Both the position numbers and the translations under genes were made by a program. The notes under the pieces are model-generated. The model did no database searches and was not told the DNA's origin. It was given only the letters and a program-made list of their open reading frames with translations. A stretch of 64,000 bases of DNA from an uncultured Treponema sp. (lineage in GTDB: Bacteria > Spirochaetota > Spirochaetia > Treponematales > Treponemataceae), in assembly GCA_947167745.1 (NCBI GenBank), contig CAMVJE010000001.1:1-64000 (forward strand), written 5' to 3'. This document shows, piece after piece, positions 51,699 through 60,941 of the stretch; within the stretch, counting starts at the first letter, position 1, and each line of letters begins with the position of its first letter.

Positions 51699-53807
51699 TC
51701 AGACCTTGAACTTATCTACCTGTTCACCAATTTTAGCGATCGAGCCGTTAATCTGGCTAGATACTTCGCTCAATGCAGCGCCAGTCTCGTTGATTTTGCG
51801 GGCACCAACAGCCATTTCTTCCATGCTCTGACTCATTGCCATTGCCGTATTTTGCAAAATCTGGACTTCCTTAAGGATAAGTTTGTTTCCTTCTGACATT
51901 TCGGTTGAGGCATTGCGGACTTCAACAGTGCTGTCGTTCATATTGTGAAGGGCCTCTGTAATCTGTTGAGAACCTTCATTCTGCTCTTCCATTGCAGCCC
52001 GAATCTGCATGACAAGGGCATCAGTTTCTTCAAGTTTGCGCGAAACAGCCTCAAATGCGGTTGCAGATTCACCAGAAGCTGAAACAACTGAATTAATAGA
52101 CTCCTTAATGTTTGAAAGCTGGTCGCCGATTGTCTTTGACTGAGCAGTTGAAGTTTCTGAAAGCTTACGGATTTCGTCTGCAACGACTGCGAATCCTTTA
52201 CCAGCCTCACCAGCGTGAGCAGCCTCGATTGCCGCGTTCATAGCGAGAAGGTTTGTCTGTGAAGCGATTGCCGCAATTGCAACGTTTGCTTCCTGAAGCA
52301 TTTCTGACTGGCTTTCGATTTCAGTGATTCGGTCATTGACTGCCTTCTGTTTTGCGATACCGGCCTGTGAGTTAGAGCGCAACTCGCTGAATGAGTGAGC
52401 CATTTTTTCCATTGAACCGTTTACAGAAGAGATGTTTCCAATCATCTGCTCAACTGCAGCAGAAGCCTGAGTTACGCCACTTGACTGGCTTTCAATCATG
52501 CGCTCCAGCGACTCGATGTTTGAAGCAATCTCGTTTACAGCCCCTGCTGTCTGGTTTACAGACTGGTTCTGGCCATCAATCTGATGCTTCATTGAATCGA
52601 TGTTTGCGATAATCTGTGTAATAGAAGAAGATGTGTCCTGAGTTGCCCCGGAAAGGTTCTCGCCGGCCACCATAAGCTCGTCTTTTGAAGATTTGACATC
52701 ACCAATGATAGATTGCAATTTTGAGGCGAAGGCATTGAAACCTTTGACAACATAACCGATTTCGTTGTTTGAATTGATTTCAATTCGTTTTGTAAGGTCA
52801 GCGTCACCGGAAGCAATTCCTGAAATTGCCCCTTCCACAATCTGCAAAGGTTTGAGCGAACGGAGCAAGAGGAAGCCGGAAACAAGAATCAAGGCAAGAA
52901 CTGTAAAAACTGCAAAGCCCAGCAAGAGGGAGCGAATTTTATTTACAAGGTCATAGATCTGATTCTCTGGAATTGAAAGAGCCAGAGACCATGGAGTTCC
53001 TTCAACAGGGCCATAAACGATTAAGTCCTGACCGGCATGCTGATTTGACTTTTTCCAGCCTTCTCCCTTTTCGCCATTGACCATTGCCTGAGCAATAGCC
53101 GTATTATCAGCACCCATATTGCCGTCTGTGAGGAAGTTTCGGTTCATGACTAAATCTGTCTGTGGGTGAGCGATAACGAGACCATCACTTGCAAGTAAGT
53201 ATGCGAAGCCCTTCTCGCCAATCTTAATATCCTCGACCAAGTCAGTAAGAAGCCCGACATTAACGACACCTGCCAGCATGGCGAAAGTGCGGCCGTTGCG
53301 GTCTTTTACCGCGCGGGTGATATGAACGACAGGCTTACCTGTAGTTTTTGAGATAACCGGGTCATCTACATATTTATCCTTACCTTCCTGCATGATGGCC
53401 TTGAAATAACCTCGAGTGGAAATATCTGTAGTTGAACCAATATCGTTGTAAGAAATGCCGTCTGGGCCTGCGAACATAATGTAGTCGAACTCGCCCCGCA
53501 TGCTAGCGTGATCAGGATCCTGAATCCATTCATAACAAGCCTGCAAATTACCGCCTTTCATTACATCAGCATGAAGATAGCCGTTCAGTTCTTTGAAATA
53601 ACCTTCAACATCATTGAAAAGCGAATCTGAATAACCATCAATCATATTTGAATACATGTTCAGATCTTCCGCTACGATATTCTTTTTTGCATTCGTAGTA
53701 ACGAATAAAAGCTGAACAACATTAAATAAAACGATGACTGCTCCAACAAAAATGAGAAGTCTTTTAATCAAGCTTGAACGCTTTTCACTAACTGAATTTT
53801 TAGCCAT
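51699..53807 (-). CDS. methyl-accepting chemotaxis protein (dCache type)
   Basis: 702 residues. TM1 ([20 protein letters not shown]) leads to a large periplasmic double-Cache sensor (about 40-285; [40 protein letters not shown]). TM2 is at about 293-315, then HAMP ([20 protein letters not shown]) and the signalling hairpin with the invariant [15 protein letters not shown] (about 544). No CheR-docking pentapeptide is present. dCache domains commonly bind amino acids or other small ligands. It has a Shine-Dalgarno and a sigma70 promoter (53853-53881), and its own terminator. Confidence 0.96.
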   Translation of the reverse strand: MAKNSVSEKRSSLIKRLLIFVGAVIVLFNVVQLLFVTTNAKKNIVAEDLNMYSNMIDGYSDSLFNDVEGYFKELNGYLHADVMKGGNLQACYEWIQDPDHASMRGEFDYIMFAGPDGISYNDIGSTTDISTRGYFKAIMQEGKDKYVDDPVISKTTGKPVVHITRAVKDRNGRTFAMLAGVVNVGLLTDLVEDIKIGEKGFAYLLASDGLVIAHPQTDLVMNRNFLTDGNMGADNTAIAQAMVNGEKGEGWKKSNQHAGQDLIVYGPVEGTPWSLALSIPENQIYDLVNKIRSLLLGFAVFTVLALILVSGFLLLRSLKPLQIVEGAISGIASGDADLTKRIEINSNNEIGYVVKGFNAFASKLQSIIGDVKSSKDELMVAGENLSGATQDTSSSITQIIANIDSMKHQIDGQNQSVNQTAGAVNEIASNIESLERMIESQSSGVTQASAAVEQMIGNISSVNGSMEKMAHSFSELRSNSQAGIAKQKAVNDRITEIESQSEMLQEANVAIAAIASQTNLLAMNAAIEAAHAGEAGKGFAVVADEIRKLSETSTAQSKTIGDQLSNIKESINSVVSASGESATAFEAVSRKLEETDALVMQIRAAMEEQNEGSQQITEALHNMNDSTVEVRNASTEMSEGNKLILKEVQILQNTAMAMSQSMEEMAVGARKINETGAALSEVSSQINGSIAKIGEQVDKFKV

Positions 53808-53852
53808 AAATACTCCTATTAAAAGTGACCAAATTAACTTTCGTAATTATAA

Positions 53853-53881
53853 AGTATAAGTCATAAGAAATAGCTTTTCAA
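53853..53881 (-). promoter_or_regulatory. sigma70 promoter of the MCP gene
   Basis: TTGAAA (53876-53881), 17-bp spacer, TATACT (53853-53858), with a leader of about 40 nt containing AGGAG before the ATG at 53807. It contrasts with the leaderless set. Confidence 0.8.
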
Positions 53882-53941
53882 GAAAAATTTAAGATATGCC
53901 AAAAAAAATCCAATTTTCTATTCCAGCACCCCTTATTTTTA

Positions 53942-53970
53942 TTGAGAATTTTCTATATCAATGGTAAATT
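53942..53970 (+). promoter_or_regulatory. leaderless promoter of azlCD
   Basis: TTGAGA (53942-53947), 17-bp spacer, extended -10 TGGTAAATT with TAAATT (53965-53970), then CTAATC and ATG at 53977. Confidence 0.7.
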
Positions 53971-53976
53971 CTAATC

Positions 53977-54744
53977 ATGCTTGATTCTTCTAATTTCAGA
54001 AGAGCCGTCAAACTCACCATGCCTGTCTTCTTCGGCTATATCGCAATTGGTATTCCTTTTGGTCTCATAGTCGTAAATGCGGGCTTTCCCTGGTGGCTTG
54101 CCGTGATTATGAGCCTTCTCATTTATTCGGGAACGGGCCAATATATCGGAATCGCGCTTTTCTCTTCTGGACTTGCAAACACTTCAAGCTTTTGGGCAAG
54201 CCTGCTCACTTTTGTCGGCATCGAATTCTTTATCGGTTTACGCCATATCTTCTATTCACTTTCACTTTTAGAGATTTACCGTAACACAGGAAAATGGAAA
54301 TTTCCCCTCATTTTCACAATCACCGACGAAACCTTCGCCTTGATTTCTTCATGCAACATTCCCCGCGATGCAGACAAGGGTGCATATCTGGCCGTAATTT
54401 CTGTTTTCGACTATTCATACTGGGTTTTGGGAACTTTAATCGGCGCCATCATCGGAAATTTCATTCCAGACGGCTACTTAAACGGCGTGGATTTTGCCCT
54501 CACAGCCCTCTTCATCGTCCTTATGATAAACCAAATCAAAGCCAGCAAGGATTTTCTGCCCTCACTTGTGGGAATTCTAGCAGCATGCCTTGCCACAGCC
54601 CTTTCTTACATCAAAATCAACGGAAAAATCATTCTGCCAAGCCAGCATTTAATTCTCACAGGTCTTTGTCTTGGAATTCTTGTTATGATTTTGCTCCGGA
54701 GTGGATCTTCAAAGTCCAAAAACAATGAAGGAGGCGAAAAATGA
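53977..54744 (+). CDS. azlC: branched-chain amino acid exporter large subunit AzlC
   Basis: 255 residues and about eight transmembrane helices. The family start FRRAVKLTMPVFFGYIAIGI is followed by PFGLIVVNAGFPWWLAVIMS and YSGTGQYIGIALFSSG. AzlCD exports leucine, valine, isoleucine or related compounds. Its stop overlaps azlD as ATGA, so they are translationally coupled. There is no Shine-Dalgarno; a 17-bp-spaced promoter ends 6 nt before the ATG. Confidence 0.95.
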   Translation: MLDSSNFRRAVKLTMPVFFGYIAIGIPFGLIVVNAGFPWWLAVIMSLLIYSGTGQYIGIALFSSGLANTSSFWASLLTFVGIEFFIGLRHIFYSLSLLEIYRNTGKWKFPLIFTITDETFALISSCNIPRDADKGAYLAVISVFDYSYWVLGTLIGAIIGNFIPDGYLNGVDFALTALFIVLMINQIKASKDFLPSLVGILAACLATALSYIKINGKIILPSQHLILTGLCLGILVMILLRSGSSKSKNNEGGEK

Positions 54745-55097
54745 AACTGACTGCAACAGAAGCTTTAATCGCTACCATCGCAATCGGTCTTATGATGCTT
54801 CTTCTCCGCTTTCTGCCCTTCGCGATTTTTGCAAAACGCAAGACCCCGGAAGTTTTCTCCTTTATCGAAAAATTTATTCCTGCTATTTCGATAGCTGTTC
54901 TTTTTTTAATCTGCTTCAAAGAGAGAACGAGCGACCTTCTCTTTAAAAGTATAAATCCTCTTTCTGAACTTCCCTCGGTCATCTGCGCCATTGCAGCTTC
55001 AATCATTACCGTGCTGCTTCATCTCTGGAAGAACAATGCCATGCTCAGTATTTTTGGCGGAACCATTCTTTATATGATTCTTAATTATTTTTTTTAA
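54741..55097 (+). CDS. azlD: branched-chain amino acid exporter small subunit AzlD
   Basis: 118 residues with four predicted helices (EALIATIAIGLMMLLLRFLP; FIPAISIAVLFLICF; ICAIAASIITVLLHLW; MLSIFGGTILYMILNYF). The pattern and position directly after azlC identify it. GGAGG lies in the end of azlC, 8 nt before the ATG. Confidence 0.92.
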   Translation: MKLTATEALIATIAIGLMMLLLRFLPFAIFAKRKTPEVFSFIEKFIPAISIAVLFLICFKERTSDLLFKSINPLSELPSVICAIAASIITVLLHLWKNNAMLSIFGGTILYMILNYFF

Positions 55098-55150
55098 TCC
55101 TATTCAGTATTTAATAAAATAAAAAAATCTAATTATTTGCCACAAACTTA

Positions 55151-55179
55151 TTGAAAAGATTGGCTATAAAAACTATTTT
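55151..55179 (+). promoter_or_regulatory. leaderless promoter of potABCD
   Basis: TTGAAA (55151-55156), 17-bp spacer, TATTTT (55174-55179), then ATCAAT and ATG at 55186. Confidence 0.7.
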
Positions 55180-55185
55180 ATCAAT

Positions 55186-56382
55186 ATGAAAGGAAGTCAG
55201 GTCACAATCAGTGGTGTTCACAAACACTTTGGGGATTTTGTCGCGCTAGACAATATCGATTTTACTATTAAGCAGGGAGAATTTTTCACGCTTTTGGGGC
55301 CATCCGGCTGCGGCAAGACAACTCTGCTCCGCATTCTCGCCGGATTTGAATTTGCCGACGAAGGAAGTGTTCTTTTTGACGATATTGATGTCACCGATTT
55401 GCCACCAAATAAACGACATTCAAACACCGTTTTCCAGAATTACGCCCTCTTTCCTCATCTGAGCGTCTACGAAAATGTGGCATTTCCCCTTCGTCTCAAA
55501 AAACTTCCCAAAAACGAAATTGACGAAAAAGTCCGCCACTATGTTCACCTGGTAGAGCTTGACGAGCATATTTTCAAAAAGCCGAACCAGCTTTCTGGCG
55601 GTCAGAGGCAGCGTGTCGCAATTGCCCGTGCCCTCATTAACGAGCCAAAGGTTCTTTTGCTTGACGAGCCGCTTTCTGCCCTCGACGCAAAATTGCGCTC
55701 AAACCTTCTCGTTGAGCTAGACCGCCTTCACGACAAAATCGGCATCACCTTCATTTTCGTAACCCACGACCAGAGCGAGGCCCTTGCGGTCTCAGACAGA
55801 ATCGCGGTTATGAATCACGGTCATGTCTTGCAGGTTGGAACTCCCTACGAAATTTACGAAAGCCCGGCCACTCAGTTCGTCGCCCAGTTCATCGGCGAGA
55901 CAAACCTTTTTGAGGCCAGCGTAGTAAATTGCGAAAGCTACAAGGTCGAAGGTAAGGCTGACATCGAGCACATGGTCACCCTCAATGTTCCCGCTCTGGG
56001 GCTTCAGGCTCAGCTAAAAGGCGACACCCAGGCCACAAAAGAAGAAGACAAGAACATCCTCGTTACCGATTACGAGCACACCGACGAAGGCCAGAAGGTC
56101 GCATTCACCGTTCGCCCCGAAAAAATCCGAATCACTTTGGAAGAGCCGGATGTAAAAGGCCGCAAGGACATCAATGTCTTCAAGGGAATCGTTGAGGAGC
56201 CGGTCTACACAGGCTTCCAGTCAAAATTCTATGTCAAACTGGAAAAGACAGGCACAATCGTCAAAGTCTTCAAGCAGCACCAGAACTACCTTGATGACGG
56301 CCCTGAAATTCAATGGAAGGACACAGTCTATATTTCATGGTCGGCGGAAGACGGCTACATCGTGGAAGATATTGAAAAATAA
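55186..56382 (+). CDS. potA: spermidine/putrescine ABC transporter ATP-binding protein
   Basis: 398 residues. Walker A LLGPSGCGKTTLL (about 42), Q-loop VFQNYALFPHLS, signature LSGGQRQRVAIARAL (about 140), Walker B VLLLDEPLSALD (about 165) and the switch His in FVTHDQSEAL. The C-terminal TOBE region is longer than usual (about 240-398) and contains an acidic insert around 285. It powers polyamine import with PotB, PotC and PotD. It is the first gene of the operon, with a leaderless-type promoter. Confidence 0.95.
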   Translation: MKGSQVTISGVHKHFGDFVALDNIDFTIKQGEFFTLLGPSGCGKTTLLRILAGFEFADEGSVLFDDIDVTDLPPNKRHSNTVFQNYALFPHLSVYENVAFPLRLKKLPKNEIDEKVRHYVHLVELDEHIFKKPNQLSGGQRQRVAIARALINEPKVLLLDEPLSALDAKLRSNLLVELDRLHDKIGITFIFVTHDQSEALAVSDRIAVMNHGHVLQVGTPYEIYESPATQFVAQFIGETNLFEASVVNCESYKVEGKADIEHMVTLNVPALGLQAQLKGDTQATKEEDKNILVTDYEHTDEGQKVAFTVRPEKIRITLEEPDVKGRKDINVFKGIVEEPVYTGFQSKFYVKLEKTGTIVKVFKQHQNYLDDGPEIQWKDTVYISWSAEDGYIVEDIEK

Positions 56383-56408
56383 AAATCAGCAATGAGGAAT
56401 TAAAAGTT

Positions 56409-56486
56409 GGGGGAAGTCTCCCCCTTCGCCCGCACTTCGTTGCGTGCTACCCTCTCTGCGGGCTCAAACGCCGCCCGCAACGCCTG
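56409..56486. repeat. palindromic repeat copy B between potA and potB
   Basis: GGGGG-AAGTCT-CCCCC (56409-56424), CACTTCGTTGCGTGCTACCC (also in copy A apart from two positions) and TGCGGGC/GCCCGCA (56457-56479). It fills nearly all of the potA-potB gap and ends 20 bp before the potB start. Confidence 0.8.
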
Positions 56487-56506
56487 CTTTTTTGAGGAAA
56501 TCGCTT

Positions 56507-57394
56507 ATGAAAAAGAAAAATCCTGGTCCGTTTTACAGCTACCCCATGGGGCTTTGGTTCTCGCTCTTTTTTGTCGTGCCGCTGGCGATTATCGTCGCTT
56601 ATTCCTTCATGAAGCGCGACATGTTCGGCGGAGTCATTCACCAGTTCTCCCTTGACGCCTACAAGCAGATGTTCACAGCCGCTTACGCCAAGATTTTTTT
56701 GCGCACTCTCTGGATGACTCTTGTGGCAACCTTCGTTTCGATTCTGATTGCCCTTCCCTGCGGCTATGCCATTGCCCGGAGCCGCCATCAGACAGCACTT
56801 TTGATTCTTGTAATCGTTCCATTTCTCACAAACTCGCTTATCCGAATTTTTGCCTGGATGACTATTCTCGGTGAAAACGGCGCGCTCAACGGTCTGTGTG
56901 AGATTTTTGCAAAATTTTGCTTTTTTATAACGAGAAATCCCGACGGCCTTTTCGTTCCCCACAAATTCATGTTCACAAAGGGCGCGGTCATTCTCGTAAG
57001 CATTTACATGTACCTGCCTTACGCAATCCTACCGATTTTCACTTCGGTTGACCGCTTCGACTTCACTCTGCTCGAAGCTGCCCGCGATTTGGGAGCCACA
57101 AAAGCAGGCTCGATTTTCCGCGTGATGATTCCAGGAATCAAGTCAGGCATTATCTCCGCCCTCATTTTCACATTCATTCCGATTTTCGGTAACTACACGG
57201 TTCCCCAGATTATCGGCTCCACCGAAAGCTACATGCTGGGCAATATCATCATGGATCAGATTCAAAAAGCGCGAAACCTGCCTCTGGCATCTGCCTTCAG
57301 CGTTGTACTCACGGTGGTTTCAATGGTAGCGATTCTCTTCATGATTTCTTCTGATAAAAAAGAAGCTAGTCTAAAGAAAATGAAAAAGGAATAG
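56507..57394 (+). CDS. potB: spermidine/putrescine ABC transporter permease PotB
   Basis: 295 residues. I choose the ATG at 56507 (MKKKNPGPFYSYP), preceded by GAGGAAA; an in-frame ATG at 56444 lies inside the repeat and gives an unlikely extension. Six transmembrane helices and the EAA loop ARDLGATKAGSIFRVMIPGI mark it as the PotB-type permease; the opening helix is WFSLFFVVPLAIIVAYSF. It sits 124 bp after potA because a palindromic repeat has entered the gap. Confidence 0.94.
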   Translation: MKKKNPGPFYSYPMGLWFSLFFVVPLAIIVAYSFMKRDMFGGVIHQFSLDAYKQMFTAAYAKIFLRTLWMTLVATFVSILIALPCGYAIARSRHQTALLILVIVPFLTNSLIRIFAWMTILGENGALNGLCEIFAKFCFFITRNPDGLFVPHKFMFTKGAVILVSIYMYLPYAILPIFTSVDRFDFTLLEAARDLGATKAGSIFRVMIPGIKSGIISALIFTFIPIFGNYTVPQIIGSTESYMLGNIIMDQIQKARNLPLASAFSVVLTVVSMVAILFMISSDKKEASLKKMKKE

Positions 57395-57403
57395 GAGCGA
57401 AAA

Positions 57404-58279
57404 ATGGATTTTCTTGTATCGGTAATACTTTCACTTTTAAAACGCAATCCTGTCGCTAAAAACGAATCTAACAAACACGCAAAGCGGGGCTGGAAAAAAC
57501 GGGCGCGGGCTTTCTCTTTCTCGAACACCATGCTTGTACTTGCTCTGCTCTTTCTTTTTCTGCCTCTTTTCGTGATTATCTTCTACTCTTTCAACGCGTC
57601 AAAAGGTTCTCACTTTACGGGCGTTTCCTTTGTCTGGTACGAGGAATTGTTTTTGAATTCAGGCCGCTTGTGGATGTCACTTTTATACAGCGCAATTGTG
57701 GCTTTGGTTTCAGCGGCAATTTCTACAATTTTGGGAAGTCTTGCGGCAATCGGAAACAGCTGGTATCGTTTTTTTGGGCGCAGTTACATTCAGTCCACAT
57801 CTTTTTTGCCAATGGTTTTGCCAGAAGTCATCATGGGTGTTTCCCTTCTTATTTTTTTGAGCGGAATTAATATGAATCTTGGGCTTGGCACAATCATCAT
57901 CGCCCACACAACTTTCTGTCTTCCTTTTGTTTATCTCATGGTTTCTGCCCGCGTTGACGAATTTGACTATTCCATCATTGAAGCCAGTTATGATCTGGGA
58001 GCAAACGAAAAACAGACTCTCTTCAAGGTTATTATCCCGGCTATAATGCCTGGAATCATGTCGGGTTTTATGATGAGCGTTACAATGTCTATCGAAGATT
58101 TCGTAATCACATCGCTTGTAAACGGAAATGTTGAAACGCTGCCTATTTATGTTTACAATATGATTCGTCACGGAGTCAGCCCGGTCATCAACGCGCTTTC
58201 CTTCGTGCTGATTCTGCTGATTGGCGGTCTTGCCGTTCTGCTCCGAAAAAGCTTGAAGGGCTTCGCCTCAGCACACTAA
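57404..58279 (+). CDS. potC: spermidine/putrescine ABC transporter permease PotC
   Basis: 291 residues with six transmembrane helices. First family helix: MLVLALLFLFLPLFVIIFYS; EAA loop: ASYDLGANEKQTLFKVIIPA. The first 40 residues (MDFLVSVILSLLKRNPVAKN, then a basic stretch) are longer than in E. coli PotC. AGGAG lies 6 nt before the ATG. It begins 9 bp after potB. Confidence 0.94.
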   Translation: MDFLVSVILSLLKRNPVAKNESNKHAKRGWKKRARAFSFSNTMLVLALLFLFLPLFVIIFYSFNASKGSHFTGVSFVWYEELFLNSGRLWMSLLYSAIVALVSAAISTILGSLAAIGNSWYRFFGRSYIQSTSFLPMVLPEVIMGVSLLIFLSGINMNLGLGTIIIAHTTFCLPFVYLMVSARVDEFDYSIIEASYDLGANEKQTLFKVIIPAIMPGIMSGFMMSVTMSIEDFVITSLVNGNVETLPIYVYNMIRHGVSPVINALSFVLILLIGGLAVLLRKSLKGFASAH

Positions 58280-58297
58280 TTTTTATTGGAGAAAACG

Positions 58298-59350
58298 ATG
58301 AAACTTCTTTCACGCATTTCACTTGCGGCATTGGGATTTGCCGCTGTTTTGGGTCTTTCTTCTTGCGAACAGAAAAAGACACTCAAACTCTTCACCTGGA
58401 CATACTACACCCCAACGAGCGTGGTTGAAGCCTTTGAAAAAGAATTTAATTGCAAAGTCATAGTTACTGAATATGATTCCAACGAAACTATGTTCAACAA
58501 ACTTGTAAACGGTGGTGCAAAAAGTTTTGACATTGTAGTTCCGTCACAGGATTATGTTTCAATCATGATGAAGCGGGGAATGTTCCAGCCAATCATTCAG
58601 GCCAAATTCACAAACCGCAACAAAATCAATCCAAAAGTTCTCGAAAAGGCAACTTATGACCCTCAAATGGTTTACGCAGTCCCCTATTATTTTGGAGCTG
58701 CCGGAATTGGTGTAAACAAAAAGAAAATGCCTGCAGGCGATTACGAGCGCACATGGAATATTTTTGCCGACGAACGCTTCAAGGGTCATGCCTCGATGAT
58801 GGACGATTACCGTGAAGTTATCGGTGATGCCCTCAAATATAAGGGGTTTTCTGTAAGTTCAACGAATGAAGCAGAAATTAACGAAGCTGTTGACTTAATC
58901 CGCGAGAAATGGCTCCCCAACATCGTAAAATTTGATGCAGAAGGATTCGGAAAGGACTTTGCACGAGGCGATTTGTGGCTCTGTCACGGTTATGCCGAAG
59001 TCATGTACGGCGAAGTCCCAGAATCAGAATGGGAAAGCACAATCGACTTCTTTATTCCTGAGCAGGGCGGAGCTTCTTATCTCGACAGCCTCTGTATCCT
59101 TAAAGACTCAAAAGAAGCGGATCTTGCTACAGAATTCATCAACTTTATCCACAGACCTGAGAATTACGCAAAGTTTCTTGATGTATTCCACTTCCCGAGT
59201 TTTGTAAATCTTGAGGCAGCGCAATATACGACAACAAAACCACTTTATGAAGCAAGCGCAATGGATAAGTGCCAGCTCAAAGACGATTTGGGTGAAAACC
59301 TGGATATGTACTACAAAAAGTGGGAATCTCTCCGCTTACAGACAAACTAA
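58298..59350 (+). CDS. potD: polyamine-binding lipoprotein PotD
   Basis: 350 residues. Lipobox LGLSSC (Cys about 23), then the PotD/PotF fold: KKTLKLFTWTYYTPTSVVEA, FDIVVPSQDYVSIMMKRGM, YAVPYYFGAAGIGVNKKKM and later YLDSLCILKDSKEADLATEF. It captures spermidine or putrescine outside the membrane and delivers it to PotBC. The start at 58298 has GGAG 7 nt upstream; an in-frame ATG at 58286 has none. The lipid anchor replaces the free periplasmic form of E. coli. It converges on the glycosyltransferase gene with 16 bp between. Confidence 0.95.
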   Translation: MKLLSRISLAALGFAAVLGLSSCEQKKTLKLFTWTYYTPTSVVEAFEKEFNCKVIVTEYDSNETMFNKLVNGGAKSFDIVVPSQDYVSIMMKRGMFQPIIQAKFTNRNKINPKVLEKATYDPQMVYAVPYYFGAAGIGVNKKKMPAGDYERTWNIFADERFKGHASMMDDYREVIGDALKYKGFSVSSTNEAEINEAVDLIREKWLPNIVKFDAEGFGKDFARGDLWLCHGYAEVMYGEVPESEWESTIDFFIPEQGGASYLDSLCILKDSKEADLATEFINFIHRPENYAKFLDVFHFPSFVNLEAAQYTTTKPLYEASAMDKCQLKDDLGENLDMYYKKWESLRLQTN

Positions 59351-59366
59351 GCAGAAGCCGCTGCAA

Positions 59367-60380
59367 TTATTTCAGTTTTTCCATTTTTTCAACAAAGCCC
59401 GCACCCCAATAGTCACAGAGCATGGTGCGGGCTTCTTTTTGCAATTCGGGGATTACAGTTTCCTTCATCTGCTTAAGATTGTTGGCAAGATAATAGCGAG
59501 TCATGACTCTGATTCGCTCGATTTCGTCAGGCAAGATTTGGCTGCCAGAATTTTCCTCAATCCACTGTGAAATGACGGTAAAGACGCTGGCCGTAGAGCA
59601 AATCATCTTCCACTTATGCAGATTATCGATTTTTCGGGCTGAGGACATGCCGCTGTTGGCCCGGTAGCGGTAGACTTTTGCCTCAATGCCCCTGTAGGAT
59701 TTTGCGTATTGCGCCAGAAAGAAGAATAAAAGCACATCATCTGCCATATTGCACTCTGTGTAGGGAATGTTTTCGTAGGCACGGAGCCACAAATTCCGCT
59801 TTATCAGTTTGCCCCATGTGTTAGCGGTAAACTTTCCCTCAATCAGCCAAGTGCGAAACACATCACGGCCAAGAATCTCGCCGTAAAAAATAGTTCCGTA
59901 ACGGTTTTCTTTTGCAGGAAGGAAATTGCCGTCTTTATCAAATGTTCCCGCCGTGCTAGTGCCATGCACTATGTCAAAAGACGCATTATTTTCAGTAGCG
60001 GCGGTGTACAGAGCGGTCAAAGCACCTTCTTCCATTTGGTCATCGCTGTCCAGCTGGGTCATGTAAAAGCCGCAGGCTTCAAATGCAAGCGTACGGCGCA
60101 CTTCAATCAAGCCCCGGTTTTCCCTGTGCTCAACAAAGCGGAAAGGAACCGGCGGCAGATTCTTTTCTTTTCGCAGGCGGTCACATTCTTTTTGTGCGAG
60201 TTTTACAATCTTTTTTGCAGACCGCCCCTTTTCATCCCGTCCTCTGCTTGCGTCGCTCGCCACAATCACTTCAAAGTCAGCAAAATCCTGCACCGCCACA
60301 GAATGAAGACACTGGGCAAGAAACCGCTCGGTGTCAAAAAGGGGAATACAGACGGAAATAAGGGGTCGCGATTTTTTCAT
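59367..60380 (-). CDS. family 2 glycosyltransferase
   Basis: 337 residues. GT-A fold: ISVCIPLFDTERFLAQCLHS at the N-terminus, FEVIVASDASRGRDEKGRSA and the DxD-type metal site in MTQLDSDDQMEEGAL (about 105). A downstream segment NMADDVLLFFFLAQYAKSY holds the likely acceptor-site acidic pair. It transfers a sugar from a nucleotide donor to an unknown acceptor. The reading frame runs on upstream, in frame, into the broken vapC-like gene; ATG at 60380 is the best start although its ribosome binding site is weak. Confidence 0.9.
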   Translation of the reverse strand: MKKSRPLISVCIPLFDTERFLAQCLHSVAVQDFADFEVIVASDASRGRDEKGRSAKKIVKLAQKECDRLRKEKNLPPVPFRFVEHRENRGLIEVRRTLAFEACGFYMTQLDSDDQMEEGALTALYTAATENNASFDIVHGTSTAGTFDKDGNFLPAKENRYGTIFYGEILGRDVFRTWLIEGKFTANTWGKLIKRNLWLRAYENIPYTECNMADDVLLFFFLAQYAKSYRGIEAKVYRYRANSGMSSARKIDNLHKWKMICSTASVFTVISQWIEENSGSQILPDEIERIRVMTRYYLANNLKQMKETVIPELQKEARTMLCDYWGAGFVEKMEKLK

Positions 60381-60431
60381 ATCATACACCAAGCTCACTA
60401 CAGAAATGCAGCCATGTACTGGGGAAAGCCC

Positions 60432-60530
60432 TTATTTTTCTTTTGTGAGAATACGTTTCGCCTCGTATGAAAGTTCAGCAGGATTGCAAAGCAAATATAT
60501 CAATATATTTGTGTCAATAAGATAGTTCAC
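60432..60530 (-). pseudogene. truncated VapC-like PIN-domain toxin
   Basis: A GTG at 60530 overlapping the antitoxin stop (GTGA) starts a 32-codon frame: MNYLIDTNILIYLLCNPAEL followed by SYEAKRILTKEK, then TAA. This is the N-terminal strand-helix of a VapC PIN ribonuclease with its first catalytic Asp (IDTNIL). Full VapC has about 130 residues. After the stop the same frame reads CISVVSLVYDM, which resembles the next VapC strand, and then enters the glycosyltransferase gene in frame. The three other catalytic acids are missing, so it should be inactive. Confidence 0.75.
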
Positions 60531-60742
60531 ATATACTCCTTAAAGCACTCCGGTGTTTCATCAAAGTCAGGTGCCATGTAAAAACCTTCCTCAAATCCGC
60601 CAAGAGGTCTGTAAAATGCAGATGAAGCAGTGTCGCCTTTTGCAAGAATAAGAGATTTAACCTTTTCATAAATTTTTGTAAGTTCTGGCAATGCCAGTTT
60701 ATCAAGTTCTGTATTAAAATAGTCGTAAGCAAAATCTGACAT
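60527..60742 (-). CDS. VapB-like antitoxin of a broken toxin-antitoxin pair
   Basis: 71 residues. It ends in the motif typical of antitoxins partnered with PIN toxins (GGFEEGFYMAPDFDETPECF, then KEYM). The N-terminal part (LDKLALPELTKIYEKVKSLI) is helical. GGAGG lies 6 nt before the ATG, and a TTTACT-17 bp-TATACT promoter precedes it. The stop overlaps the vapC-like start by 4 nt. With the toxin truncated it is an orphan antitoxin, possibly active against toxins elsewhere. Confidence 0.75.
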   Translation of the reverse strand: MSDFAYDYFNTELDKLALPELTKIYEKVKSLILAKGDTASSAFYRPLGGFEEGFYMAPDFDETPECFKEYM

Positions 60743-60762
60743 ATCAAACCTCCATAAGCATT

Positions 60763-60791
60763 AGTATAGCATAAATTTCGTAAAAAGTAAA
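60763..60791 (-). promoter_or_regulatory. sigma70 promoter of the antitoxin gene
   Basis: TTTACT (60786-60791), 17-bp spacer, TATACT (60763-60768), short leader with GGAGG. Confidence 0.6.
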
Positions 60792-60824
60792 AAATCCCCC
60801 GCCCACAAGCAAAATGCCATGAGC

Positions 60825-60910
60825 GGGGGAAAGCCTTCCCCCTGGGCTCAGCCCAAGGTCTTCGCCACACCCCCTTCTCCTAAGGGTTGCACCCTTAAAA
60901 TCCTGCGGGA
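60825..60910. repeat. palindromic repeat copy C
   Basis: GGGGGAA-AGCC-TTCCCCC (60825-60842), TGGGCT-C-AGCCCA (60843-60855), CCCCCTTCTCCTAAGGG and the AAGGGT-TGC-ACCCTT hairpin, followed by AAAATCC. It matches copies A and B in block order. A further CCCCCGC/GCGGGGG pairing extends left to about 60796. Confidence 0.8.
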
Positions 60911-60941
60911 GTGGCGAATGCAGAAAGATTATTCGCCTGAG

